20,193 nt of DNA from DASXBA01 sp046729895. GTDB taxonomy: Bacteria > Actinomycetota > Thermoleophilia > Solirubrobacterales > Thermoleophilaceae. Position 1 is the stretch's first letter. The number at the start of each line of letters is the position of its first letter. The notes beneath the pieces are model-generated. The model made no database searches. It worked only from the letters and a program-made list of their open reading frames with translations, and had not been told where the DNA came from. The stretch spans positions 1 to 20,193 of the forward strand of contig JBKPHP010000227.1 in the NCBI GenBank assembly GCA_046729895.1, given 5' to 3'. Made by a program: the position numbers and the translations under genes. Of this stretch, positions 6,924-13,884 are shown in pieces.

Positions 6924-8698
6924 AGCCCCGGCTCTACCGGGCTTCGTTCGTGCCCGCCCTGCTGATCCTCGTGCTCGCGGCCTTCTCGCTGGAAAGCCGG
7001 CCCCGGCCGCTCCCTCAGGGGCTGGCGGCGGACGTGCTCTTCGATGGCAATCTCGCCGGCCAGGCCGCGGCGCAGATCGCCGAGCGTCGTCCGGACAGAA
7101 GAGCGGGCACTACCGGCGACCTCCGCATGGCCGAAGAAGTTGCCGCCGGGCTCTCGAGCCGCGGCTTCCATGTCGAGCGCCGGCGCTTCACTCGCGACGG
7201 CAAGGACCTGGTGAACGTCATCGGCAGCCGGGCCGGCCGCTCGCGACGCCAGATAGCGATCGTGGCCGCGCGCGACGCCTCGGGCGTCCCCGATGCGATC
7301 GGGAGCGCGGCGGACACCGCCGCGCTGCTTGAGTTCGCGCGCGTGTTCGAGGGTCGTCCCACGCGCAAGACGCTGGTCCTGGCCTCCGTCGACGGATCGA
7401 CGCTCGGAGACGCCGGCGCCGAGGAGCTCGTCGACGAGCTGGGCGACCCGCAGCTGACGGACGCGGTCCTCGTGATGTCGGATCTCGCCTCTGCGCGGAG
7501 TCGCGGACCGCTGATCGTGCCCTGGTCGAGCGACACGCGCCGCACCGGCATTGGTCTTCAGCGCACGGTCGCCGATTCGGTACATCAGGAGCTCGATCGG
7601 CGAGTGGGAGCCACGGGCGTGTTCGGGCAGCTCGCCCGTCTGTCGTTCCCGATCGGCATCGGGGCCCAAGGCGTGCTGCTCGATAACGGCTTCGATGCGG
7701 TGCGCATCTCCGGCAGCGGCGAGCTTCCGCCCGATGGGCCGGACGGCGTGAAGGAGATCGACCAGGACCGCCTCGGCGGCCTTGGTCGGGGGGCGCTGCG
7801 GACGGTCACCGCGCTCGACGAGGGGCGGGCCCCGGAGCGCGGGCCTGGAAGCTACGTGGCCGCGGTGAGCCAGCTGCTGCCGGGCTGGGTCATCACCCTG
7901 CTGGCCCTGGCCTTTCTCCTCCCCGCGGTCATCGCCGTCGTGGACGCGTTCGCTCGGGCGCGCCGCCGCCGAGAGCCTGTGAGCCGGTGGTTTCGCTGGC
8001 TCGGGCTCCACCTCGGTCCGCTCCTCGCGGGCCTGCTCCTGGCCGGTCTCCTCACGCTCGTCGGCGCGACGCCCGAGCCGCCCGCGGCACCCGCCGCACC
8101 CGAGGACTATCCGCTCGACGGCTCGGCCGTGGCGGTGCTTCTTGGGATCGCCGCCCTGGTGGTCATCCTGACCTTGGCGGGTCGTTTCCTCGCCCTGCGC
8201 TCGACGCCTGCAGTGTCCGACCGATCGGCACCCGGGGCGGCGGTGGCAGCCTCCCTCACAACCTGCGCCGCCACGCTCGCCCTCTGGGTGCTCAACCCGT
8301 ACGCCTGTCTGGTGATGCTGCCGGCCGCGCACCTGTGGATGCTCGCCACCCTCTCCGATCCCGCGCCGCCGCGGCGGGCTCGTGCCGCGTTGGTCGGGCT
8401 TGGCGTGCTGCCGCCCCTGCTCGTGGCGCTCTACTGGCTCGTGGCGCTGTCGGTGGATCCCCTCAGCGGCGCCTGGTACCTCCTGCTGCTCGTGACCGGC
8501 GGGGCGGTCGGGCTCCCCACCGTGCTGATCGGCTGCGTCCTGCTCGCGACGCTGCCACTGGTCGTGTCGATCGCGCGCTCCGGCCCCGAGGAGCCGGCCG
8601 AGGAGCCAGAGGAGCGCCCCAGGGTTTACGGCCCAGGCGCCTACGCGGGGCCCGGCTCGCTCGGGGGCACCGAGTCTGCCCTTGGGCCGCGCGCATGA
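6917..8698 (+). CDS. Polytopic membrane protein with degenerate M28-peptidase-like domain
   Basis: About 593 residues from GTG 6917; an in-frame GTG at 6866 would put a polar extension before the hydrophobic N-terminus and overlap the regulator gene. Layout: TM or signal anchor (about 9-24), an extracytoplasmic M28-like domain (about 45-320), then seven or eight TM segments and a charged, Pro/Glu-rich tail. Catalytic features are lost. The first metal-site HxD reads A118-R-D120, the GADDN-type motif is absent near SAADTAALLEFAR (130-142), and the EE of M28 enzymes is replaced in VDGSTLGDAG. The layout recalls the eukaryotic proteins Gaa1 and nicalin, which are non-catalytic M28-like domains with multiple TMs. 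Function unknown; a scaffold or envelope-assembly role is a guess. It is divergent from the stress regulator and convergent with thiL. Confidence 0.7.
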   Translation: MIEPRLYRASFVPALLILVLAAFSLESRPRPLPQGLAADVLFDGNLAGQAAAQIAERRPDRRAGTTGDLRMAEEVAAGLSSRGFHVERRRFTRDGKDLVNVIGSRAGRSRRQIAIVAARDASGVPDAIGSAADTAALLEFARVFEGRPTRKTLVLASVDGSTLGDAGAEELVDELGDPQLTDAVLVMSDLASARSRGPLIVPWSSDTRRTGIGLQRTVADSVHQELDRRVGATGVFGQLARLSFPIGIGAQGVLLDNGFDAVRISGSGELPPDGPDGVKEIDQDRLGGLGRGALRTVTALDEGRAPERGPGSYVAAVSQLLPGWVITLLALAFLLPAVIAVVDAFARARRRREPVSRWFRWLGLHLGPLLAGLLLAGLLTLVGATPEPPAAPAAPEDYPLDGSAVAVLLGIAALVVILTLAGRFLALRSTPAVSDRSAPGAAVAASLTTCAATLALWVLNPYACLVMLPAAHLWMLATLSDPAPPRRARAALVGLGVLPPLLVALYWLVALSVDPLSGAWYLLLLVTGGAVGLPTVLIGCVLLATLPLVVSIARSGPEEPAEEPEERPRVYGPGAYAGPGSLGGTESALGPRA

Positions 8699-8700
8699 AG

Positions 8701-8731
8701 CAGTCGTCAGTCCTCAGTCGTCAGTCGTCAG
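8701..8731. repeat. Tandem heptanucleotide repeat CAGTCGT (about 4.4 copies)
   Basis: Copies read CAGTCGT, CAGTCCT, CAGTCGT, CAGTCGT, then CAG, beginning 3 bp after the stop of the M28-like gene. One mismatch in 31 bp. The composition differs from the GC-rich flanks. It lies between two convergent genes; no rho-independent terminator is visible there. Confidence 0.85.
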
Positions 8732-8748
8732 GGTTGGTGCCCTAGGCC

Positions 8749-8769
8749 CAGCGACCAGCGACCAGCGCC
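8749..8769. repeat. Second tandem heptamer CAGCGAC (3 copies)
   Basis: CAGCGAC, CAGCGAC, CAGCGCC follow 17 bp after the CAGTCGT array and end just before the thiL stop. Both units share CAG plus four bases, so the two arrays may have one origin. The pair fills almost the whole 77-bp gap between convergent genes. Confidence 0.75.
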
Positions 8770-8775
8770 CATCAG

Positions 8776-9699
8776 TCAAAGGTGCTCGAACCCGCTAAGC
8801 CCGGTGCGAACGGCCCCACCGGGGTCGAGCAGCGCGAGCCCGCTGCCGGTCCGGGTATCGCCCACCCAGGTCAGCGGAGTGTCGGCTCGGGCAGCGGCCT
8901 CCTCCGCCGCGTCGCGACGCTCGGTCGCGAACGTGACGAGCAGCTCGTAGTCGTCGCCCCCCGTCGCGGCGAGCCCCCAGGGCTCCGTTCCCGCGGCTCG
9001 CGCCACGTCCGCTACCCCGGGTGCGACCGGAAGCTCGGCCAGCTCCAGCCGAAGCTCGGTCCCGCTCTGGCGTGCGACGTGCCCCGCGTCAGTAGCCAGC
9101 CCGTCGCTCAGGTCGATCATCGCGGAGGCTCCGGCCGCGGCGAGCGCCCTCCCTGCCGCCAGCCGCGGCTCGGGCCGGCGATGACGCCGCACGAGCGCCT
9201 CCTCTTGGAGCGTCCCGGCACCCGGGCCGCGCAGGAGGAGCAGGCCCGCGGCGGACGCGCCGAGCGTCCCGGTCACCCCCACGAGCTGGTCGGGGCGAGC
9301 GCCGTTGCGTCCCACTAGCCGGTCCTCGCGCTCGGCCCACCCGGTTACCGAGACGGTCACCACGAGCGCCGAGGCCGATATCAGGTCGCCGCCTGCGAGC
9401 GTCATGTCGCTGGCCGCGGCGAGCTGCTCCATGCCGCCAACCAGCTCGAGGACTGCTTCCCTGTCGAACCACCCGGGCAGCGTCAGCGACACGTAGGCCT
9501 CGCCCGGGTCGGCACCCATGGCGGCGAGGTCCGAGAGGGCCTGGGCGAGCGCCTTCCAGCCGACGTCCGCGGGGCTATGAGTCGACAGCTCGAAGTGCAC
9601 CCCCTCCGCGATCGAGTCGATCGAAGTCACCGCGAGCGGCCGCGAGCGCACCACGGCCGCGTCGTCGCCGATCCAGCGCACGATCCTCTCCCCGCGCAC
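8776..9699 (-). CDS. thiL: Thiamine-monophosphate kinase
   Basis: Phosphorylates thiamine phosphate to thiamine pyrophosphate with ATP, the last step of the pathway. Seen in order: IGDDAAVV (10-17), DSIAEGVHF, ALSDLAAMGADP, LAGGDL, the SDGLATDAGH metal/ATP motif, and GGDDYELL. The GTG at 9699 is the first standard start codon in the frame, but coding clearly continues upstream. The frame back to 9744 reads (I)RELDLIQAIERAAE, which aligns with the conserved ThiL N-terminus (E. coli GEFSLIARYF). No ATG, GTG or TTG exists there; an ATA at 9744-9742 sits where the start should be. The true 5' end is therefore probably 9744, giving about 322 residues. No other thiamine gene is in the window. It is divergent from the next gene. 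Confidence 0.93.
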   Translation of the reverse strand: MRGERIVRWIGDDAAVVRSRPLAVTSIDSIAEGVHFELSTHSPADVGWKALAQALSDLAAMGADPGEAYVSLTLPGWFDREAVLELVGGMEQLAAASDMTLAGGDLISASALVVTVSVTGWAEREDRLVGRNGARPDQLVGVTGTLGASAAGLLLLRGPGAGTLQEEALVRRHRRPEPRLAAGRALAAAGASAMIDLSDGLATDAGHVARQSGTELRLELAELPVAPGVADVARAAGTEPWGLAATGGDDYELLVTFATERRDAAEEAAARADTPLTWVGDTRTGSGLALLDPGGAVRTGLSGFEHL

Positions 9700-9766
9700 C
9701 TCCGCGGCTCGCTCGATCGCCTGGATCAGGTCGAGCTCCCGTATGAGGCGGACCCTACCGCCGGGG

Positions 9767-9772
9767 TACAGT
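9767..9772 (+). promoter_or_regulatory. Putative -10 element for a leaderless membrane-protein gene
   Basis: TACAGT is followed by exactly 7 nt and then the GTG at 9780, the spacing expected if transcription starts at the start codon. No Shine-Dalgarno sequence precedes the GTG. No clear -35 box. Confidence 0.45.
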
Positions 9773-9779
9773 CTCGTCC

Positions 9780-10853
9780 GTGGCGACCAGAGGGAGGGCA
9801 GAAGGCCCGCGCACGCTCTTGGAGCGAGCCGGCAGCACCGTGGCCTCGATCGGCCAGGTCAGGCCCAAGCATCCGGTCGCCAGGTTCGCTCTTCAGTGGG
9901 GGATCGCCGCCCTCATCTTCGGCTTCCTGATCTGGTTCGTCGTCCGCCAGTGGAGCAAACTGCCGGACTTCGACTGGCGCTTCGCCCCCGGCTGGCTCGC
10001 GCTGTCGGCGCTGGCTGTGGCCGCCTTCTACTTCCTGCAGAGCGAGTACTGGCGGCTGATCCTCCACCTGCTCGGGGAGGACATCCCGGCGCGCCCGGGG
10101 CGGGCCGTCTGGGGCAAGTCGCTGCTCGCGCGCTACGTGCCGACCAACGCCCTGATGGTCGTCGGCCGGGTAGTGATGGCGGACCGCTATGGCGTCTCGA
10201 AGCGGGTCTGCCTGGCAAGCATCGTGTACGAGCTCGTACTCGGCTTCGGCACGGCCGTGATCGTCGGCGCCTACTTCGTCATCAAGCTTCCGTCGCTCCA
10301 GGACCAACCGGCGCGCTGGGCGATCCTGGCCGTGATCCCCGCGGTACTCGTGGTTCTCCACCCGCGCGTCTTCGGCCCGGTGGCGAACTACGGGCTGCGG
10401 AAGCTCGGTCGGGAGCCCCTCCCCCAGACGCTGCCGTTCGGGCGCGTGTTGCAGGTGGCGCTCCTGTACATGGTCTCCTGGGCGGCGATCGGGTTGGGCG
10501 TGTTCGCGTTCGCGTCCGCCTTGCAGTCGCTGGACCTCTCCGACTTCCCCTACATCGCGGCGGCATACCCGGTGGCGTTCTGCGTCGCGGTCCTCACGTT
10601 CCTCGTGCCAAGCGGCCTCGGGACCCGCGACGCCGCCCTGGCGACCGCCATGACCGCCGTCCTGACCGGCACGGTGGCGACGGCGATCGCGGTTGCCTTC
10701 CGGATCTTCCAGACGGCTATCGAGCTCGTGTTCGTGGCGGCGGTGGCGGGGCTGGGGCGACGGGCTGGTCGCCCCCAGCCCTACGCGATTGATTCCGCGG
10801 CGCGCCTGATCCCAGAGGGCCGCGCCGGCAACGAGGACGAACCGGCTCGTTAG
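9780..10853 (+). CDS. LPG-synthase-TM/UPF0104-type integral membrane protein
   Basis: A 357-residue polytopic protein of the family that includes the membrane half of lysylphosphatidylglycerol synthase/flippase and related glycolipid-linked proteins. Seen: about seven to eight TM segments between residues 38 and 330; family-like stretches LLARYVPTNALMVVGRVVMADRYG (about 116-139), SIVYELVLGFGTAVIVGAYF, and FLVPSGLGTRDAALATAMTAVL (about 275-296), close to the usual P-x-G-xG-xRE type motif. There is no soluble synthetase domain, so on its own it does not make lysyl lipids; flipping or transfer of a lipid headgroup is likelier. The GTG start fits a leaderless mRNA. Other in-frame starts are less well placed. 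It lies near the mannosyltransferase and PBP genes. Confidence 0.75.
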   Translation: MATRGRAEGPRTLLERAGSTVASIGQVRPKHPVARFALQWGIAALIFGFLIWFVVRQWSKLPDFDWRFAPGWLALSALAVAAFYFLQSEYWRLILHLLGEDIPARPGRAVWGKSLLARYVPTNALMVVGRVVMADRYGVSKRVCLASIVYELVLGFGTAVIVGAYFVIKLPSLQDQPARWAILAVIPAVLVVLHPRVFGPVANYGLRKLGREPLPQTLPFGRVLQVALLYMVSWAAIGLGVFAFASALQSLDLSDFPYIAAAYPVAFCVAVLTFLVPSGLGTRDAALATAMTAVLTGTVATAIAVAFRIFQTAIELVFVAAVAGLGRRAGRPQPYAIDSAARLIPEGRAGNEDEPAR

Positions 10854-10864
10854 GTCGCTGGCTC

Positions 10865-13051
10865 CTAGCCCTGCGGCTGGGCGCTACCGCCGCGGCCATG
10901 CCCCTTGCCCTTGTCGCCGCCACCCCCGCCGCCGCCACCGCCGGTGCTCGGTGGTGACGAGGACGGCGGGCTGACCTTCGGCGCGGGCTGAGGCGGTGAC
11001 TCGTACAGGCGCGGGTCATAGCTTTGGCTGCCACCGCCACCGCCCCCGGTCGACCCGGTGCCGCCACCCGACGGCGACGACCTGTAGTTGTAGTTCGACT
11101 TGGAGTAGCTACGGCCCGACTTCCCACCGCCGGTGCTCGAGTAGCGGCCGGAGAAGGGCGAGAACGGGACGCGGTGCTTTGGTCGCGGGAAGTCGCTGCA
11201 GTCGGAGCCCTTGGCGACGGTCATGAAGTTGTGCCAGATGGATGAGGGGTAGGACCCGCCCTGCACCCCGGGCATCGCGACGAGCGCGTTGGCGTAGCCC
11301 ATCCAGACGGCGGTGGAGAGCTTGGGGGTGTAGCCCACGAGCCAGGCATCGTTGTAGTTGTCGGTGGTGCCCGTCTTGGCGGCGGCCGGGCAGCCGATGT
11401 TCCCGCGGACGGCGGTGCCCGACTTCATGTTCTGTTCGAGGATCTTGGTGACCTCGTAGGCGACGCCGTCGGAGAGCACACGCCTGCGCCGCGGCTTGCC
11501 GAGGTCCTCCGACTTGCCGTCCGGGAACACCACCTTCTTGATCGCGATCGGCTTGTTCCGGATGCCGCCTGACGCCAGCGTCGCATAAGCGTCCGCCATC
11601 TCGAGCGGCGAGACGCCCAGCCGCAGGCCGCCCAAGCCCTCGGCGGGAAGCCCGTCGAGGTGGGTCTTTATGCCCATCATCCTGGCTGTCTCTCTCACCG
11701 TTTTGGGGCCGACGTCGATGATGAGCTGCGCGTAGACGGTGTTGTCCGACTTGAGCGTCCCCTGGACCAGGTTCATCGTGCCGCCGTAGGTGTTGCTGTA
11801 GGTCTTCACCTTCCATGGGCCGTAATGCGGCAGATTGAGGTTGAGCGGCTTGGACACGTAGGTCGTGCGGTTGGGGTCGATCCCCTTCCGTATGGCGGTT
11901 GTGAGGACGAAGGTCTTGAAGGCCGAACCGGGCTGGCGGTGGCCCTGGGCGGCGAGGTTGAAGGTCCGGTCCTTGTAGGCGCCGCTCGAGGCCATCGCCC
12001 GGATGTAGCCGTTCGCGGGGTCGATCGAGACAATCGCGGAGGCCGGGCCTGGATAGCCCGCCAGCACGCCGTCGATTGCGTTGCGCGCCTCGTTCTGCAG
12101 CTTCGGGTTGATCGTCGTGTAGACCTTCAGCCCGCCGCGGCGGTAGACGCCGACTCCGTACTGCTCGATCAGCCTGTCCTGCACGTAGTCGAAGAAGTAG
12201 GGCTCACGGCGGCGGGTGTATCGGGTGCCCCGCTTGAGCCCGAGCTTGGCTTGCGATGCTCTTGTCGCCGACGTCCGCGAGAGCAAGTGGTTCTCCACCA
12301 TCTTGTCGAGGACCTCGTTACGACGCTCGAGAGCGGCCGTGGGATTGTGGAACGGGTTGTATCGAGAGGGAGCCTGCGGCATTCCGGCCAGCGTCGCCGC
12401 TTCGGGAAGCGTCAGGTCCCTCGCGTGCTTGCTGAAGAAGGTCTCGGCCGCGGCCTCCACGCCGATCGCGGTGCGCCCACCCAGCGTCCCGTATGGCACG
12501 TCGTTGAGGTAGTTCTTGAGGATCCAGCGCTTGGAGTGCTTCCTCTCCAGCTCCGAGGCGAGCTTGGCCTCGCGAATCTTGCGGGCGACGGTGCGCTTGG
12601 GATCCTTGATGTAGAGCGCACGCACGAGCTGCTGGGTGATGGTCGAGCCGCCCTGGACGGTCTCACCCGACTCGACGTTCTTGATGCCTGCGCGGACGAT
12701 CGCGCCGTAGTCCACGCCCCTGTGCCTGTAGAAGCGCTCGTCCTCGATCGCGACCGTGGCGCGCCGCAACGCCGGGGTCATGTCCCTCCAGGGGATCGGC
12801 GTGCGGATCTCGTCCGATTGGACGTACCCGAGGCGGGATCCGTCCGCCGCGTAGATGACCGAGGTCTCCCCCTTGTTCTCGGGCTTCAGCTCGCTCAGGT
12901 CCGGCGCCGTGGCGGCGACCGCGAGGACGTACCCGGCCACCGACAAGAGAGCGATTGTGAGGGTGATCCCGACCACTCCGAGGGCGAGCGCCGCGGCGCT
13001 GCGCGGACCGCCACGCCGCCGACGTCTTAGCTGTCTCTGGCGGTAGGTCAT
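10865..13051 (-). CDS. Class A penicillin-binding protein (GT51 + transpeptidase)
   Basis: Bifunctional peptidoglycan synthase, 728 residues, anchored with most of the protein outside. Cationic N-terminus (YRQRQLRRRRR), TM at about 20-47. The GT51 domain (about 70-250) has EDERFYRHRG (catalytic Glu103), GGSTITQQLVR (134-144), RKIREAKLASELE and KNYLNDVPYG. The transpeptidase domain (about 330-615) has SxxK Ser376-AFK379, SDN 435-437 and KTGT 559-562, all intact. From about residue 632 there is a roughly 95-residue low-complexity tail rich in Gly, Ser, Pro, with Tyr and Lys, probably running through the wall. The ATG lies 43 bp after the MscS stop, so the two may be cotranscribed. It ends 11 bp from the convergent membrane-protein gene. 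Confidence 0.95.
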   Translation of the reverse strand: MTYRQRQLRRRRRGGPRSAAALALGVVGITLTIALLSVAGYVLAVAATAPDLSELKPENKGETSVIYAADGSRLGYVQSDEIRTPIPWRDMTPALRRATVAIEDERFYRHRGVDYGAIVRAGIKNVESGETVQGGSTITQQLVRALYIKDPKRTVARKIREAKLASELERKHSKRWILKNYLNDVPYGTLGGRTAIGVEAAAETFFSKHARDLTLPEAATLAGMPQAPSRYNPFHNPTAALERRNEVLDKMVENHLLSRTSATRASQAKLGLKRGTRYTRRREPYFFDYVQDRLIEQYGVGVYRRGGLKVYTTINPKLQNEARNAIDGVLAGYPGPASAIVSIDPANGYIRAMASSGAYKDRTFNLAAQGHRQPGSAFKTFVLTTAIRKGIDPNRTTYVSKPLNLNLPHYGPWKVKTYSNTYGGTMNLVQGTLKSDNTVYAQLIIDVGPKTVRETARMMGIKTHLDGLPAEGLGGLRLGVSPLEMADAYATLASGGIRNKPIAIKKVVFPDGKSEDLGKPRRRRVLSDGVAYEVTKILEQNMKSGTAVRGNIGCPAAAKTGTTDNYNDAWLVGYTPKLSTAVWMGYANALVAMPGVQGGSYPSSIWHNFMTVAKGSDCSDFPRPKHRVPFSPFSGRYSSTGGGKSGRSYSKSNYNYRSSPSGGGTGSTGGGGGGSQSYDPRLYESPPQPAPKVSPPSSSPPSTGGGGGGGGGDKGKGHGRGGSAQPQG

Positions 13052-13094
13052 CCCTCGTAGCGCTCCCGCGCCGTGGGGAAGGTCGGCGGCGGCG

Positions 13095-13883
13095 CTAGGG
13101 AGCCTCGACCGAGGATAGTCCCTCCTCCCTGAGCCGGCGCAGCCACTGCCGCCGCAGCCGCGCCGCCACCTCGCCCCCCTCGCGAGCGTTCACGGCCGAG
13201 GTCTTGGCCGTCAGGCGGATACCGTCCTTGTCCGACTCCGCGACGCTTGCATCGAGGCCCTCCTCCTCGGCGACCAGCTCGAGGGCACGCTCCACGTCGG
13301 CGCCCGGCGGCAGCCAGACCGAGACCTCCACCTGGACGCGCGGGTCAACGACCGTGTGGTTGGTAACCGGGCTGGATGCAAGCCGCTCGTTGGGGATGAT
13401 CAGCCGCCTCCCGTCGTCGAGCCGGATGTACGTGTAGGTGAGCCTCACGTCCTCGACCTCCCCGGTCTCGTCGTCGAAGGTGACGAGGTCGCCTATACGG
13501 ATCGGTTGGGTGATCGCGAGCAGGATGCCCGCGATCGCGTTGGCCAGCGTCTGCCGGGCCGCGAAGCCCACGACCAGGCCCAGCACGGCCGAGGAAGCGA
13601 GTATCCCGGTGGCCACGCGTTTGACCGACGGGAACTGCGCCAGCGCCAGGCCGATCCCCAGGACCACGATCGTGGCGAAGATCAGCCGCCGCACCAGGCG
13701 GAGCCGCGTGTCCGCCACCGGCGACAGCGAGAACGCCTCCTGGACGCGTCGGCCTCGACGCGCCAGCGCGCGGTCGATCAGCTTGGCGACCACCAGCGAG
13801 AGCACCACGGTCGCGATCGCGGTGATCTCCTGCTGGTGGTCATCGACGAACGACGTGGCCGTGTACAAATCGGCTCCGGGCAT
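13095..13883 (-). CDS. Small-conductance mechanosensitive channel (MscS family)
   Basis: Membrane-tension-gated pore that releases solutes on hypo-osmotic shock, 262 residues. TM1 about 17-36, TM2 about 65-83, pore-lining TM3 about 92-122 (SSAVLGLVVGFAARQTLANAIAGI), then the beta domain with PIRIGDLVTFDDETGEVEDV and RRLIIPNERLASSPVTNH, and the C-terminal alpha/beta region. The open frame extends upstream to 14090, but that part is polar, low-complexity and antisense to a real gene, so ATG 13883 is chosen. That ATG shares a CATG with the divergent mannosyltransferase start. TAGCCT (minus strand 13897-13892) lies 8 nt before it, as in a leaderless gene. An osmotic role links it to trehalose synthesis in the same window (inference). 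Confidence 0.92.
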   Translation of the reverse strand: MPGADLYTATSFVDDHQQEITAIATVVLSLVVAKLIDRALARRGRRVQEAFSLSPVADTRLRLVRRLIFATIVVLGIGLALAQFPSVKRVATGILASSAVLGLVVGFAARQTLANAIAGILLAITQPIRIGDLVTFDDETGEVEDVRLTYTYIRLDDGRRLIIPNERLASSPVTNHTVVDPRVQVEVSVWLPPGADVERALELVAEEEGLDASVAESDKDGIRLTAKTSAVNAREGGEVAARLRRQWLRRLREEGLSSVEAP

Positions 13884-13884
13884 G
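13881..13884. other. Shared CATG: overlapping divergent start codons
   Basis: The minus-strand ATG of mscS (13883-13881) and the plus-strand ATG of the mannosyltransferase (13882-13884) are the two strands of one CATG palindrome. Each gene's promoter must lie inside the other's coding region if both starts are right. Confidence 0.6.

Noticed and set aside
6755..8332. 525-codon minus-strand frame across the divergent promoter
   Set aside because: It would overlap both the regulator gene and the M28-like gene and is low-complexity polar sequence with no domain.
10900..11070. Repetitive GC-rich stretch considered as a repeat array or CRISPR-like element
   Set aside because: It is the in-frame coding DNA for the Gly/Ser-rich tail of the PBP, with no regular spacer pattern.
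11660..13030. 456-codon plus-strand frame opposite the PBP gene
   Set aside because: The PBP has all GT51 and transpeptidase motifs; the opposite frame is a GC shadow.
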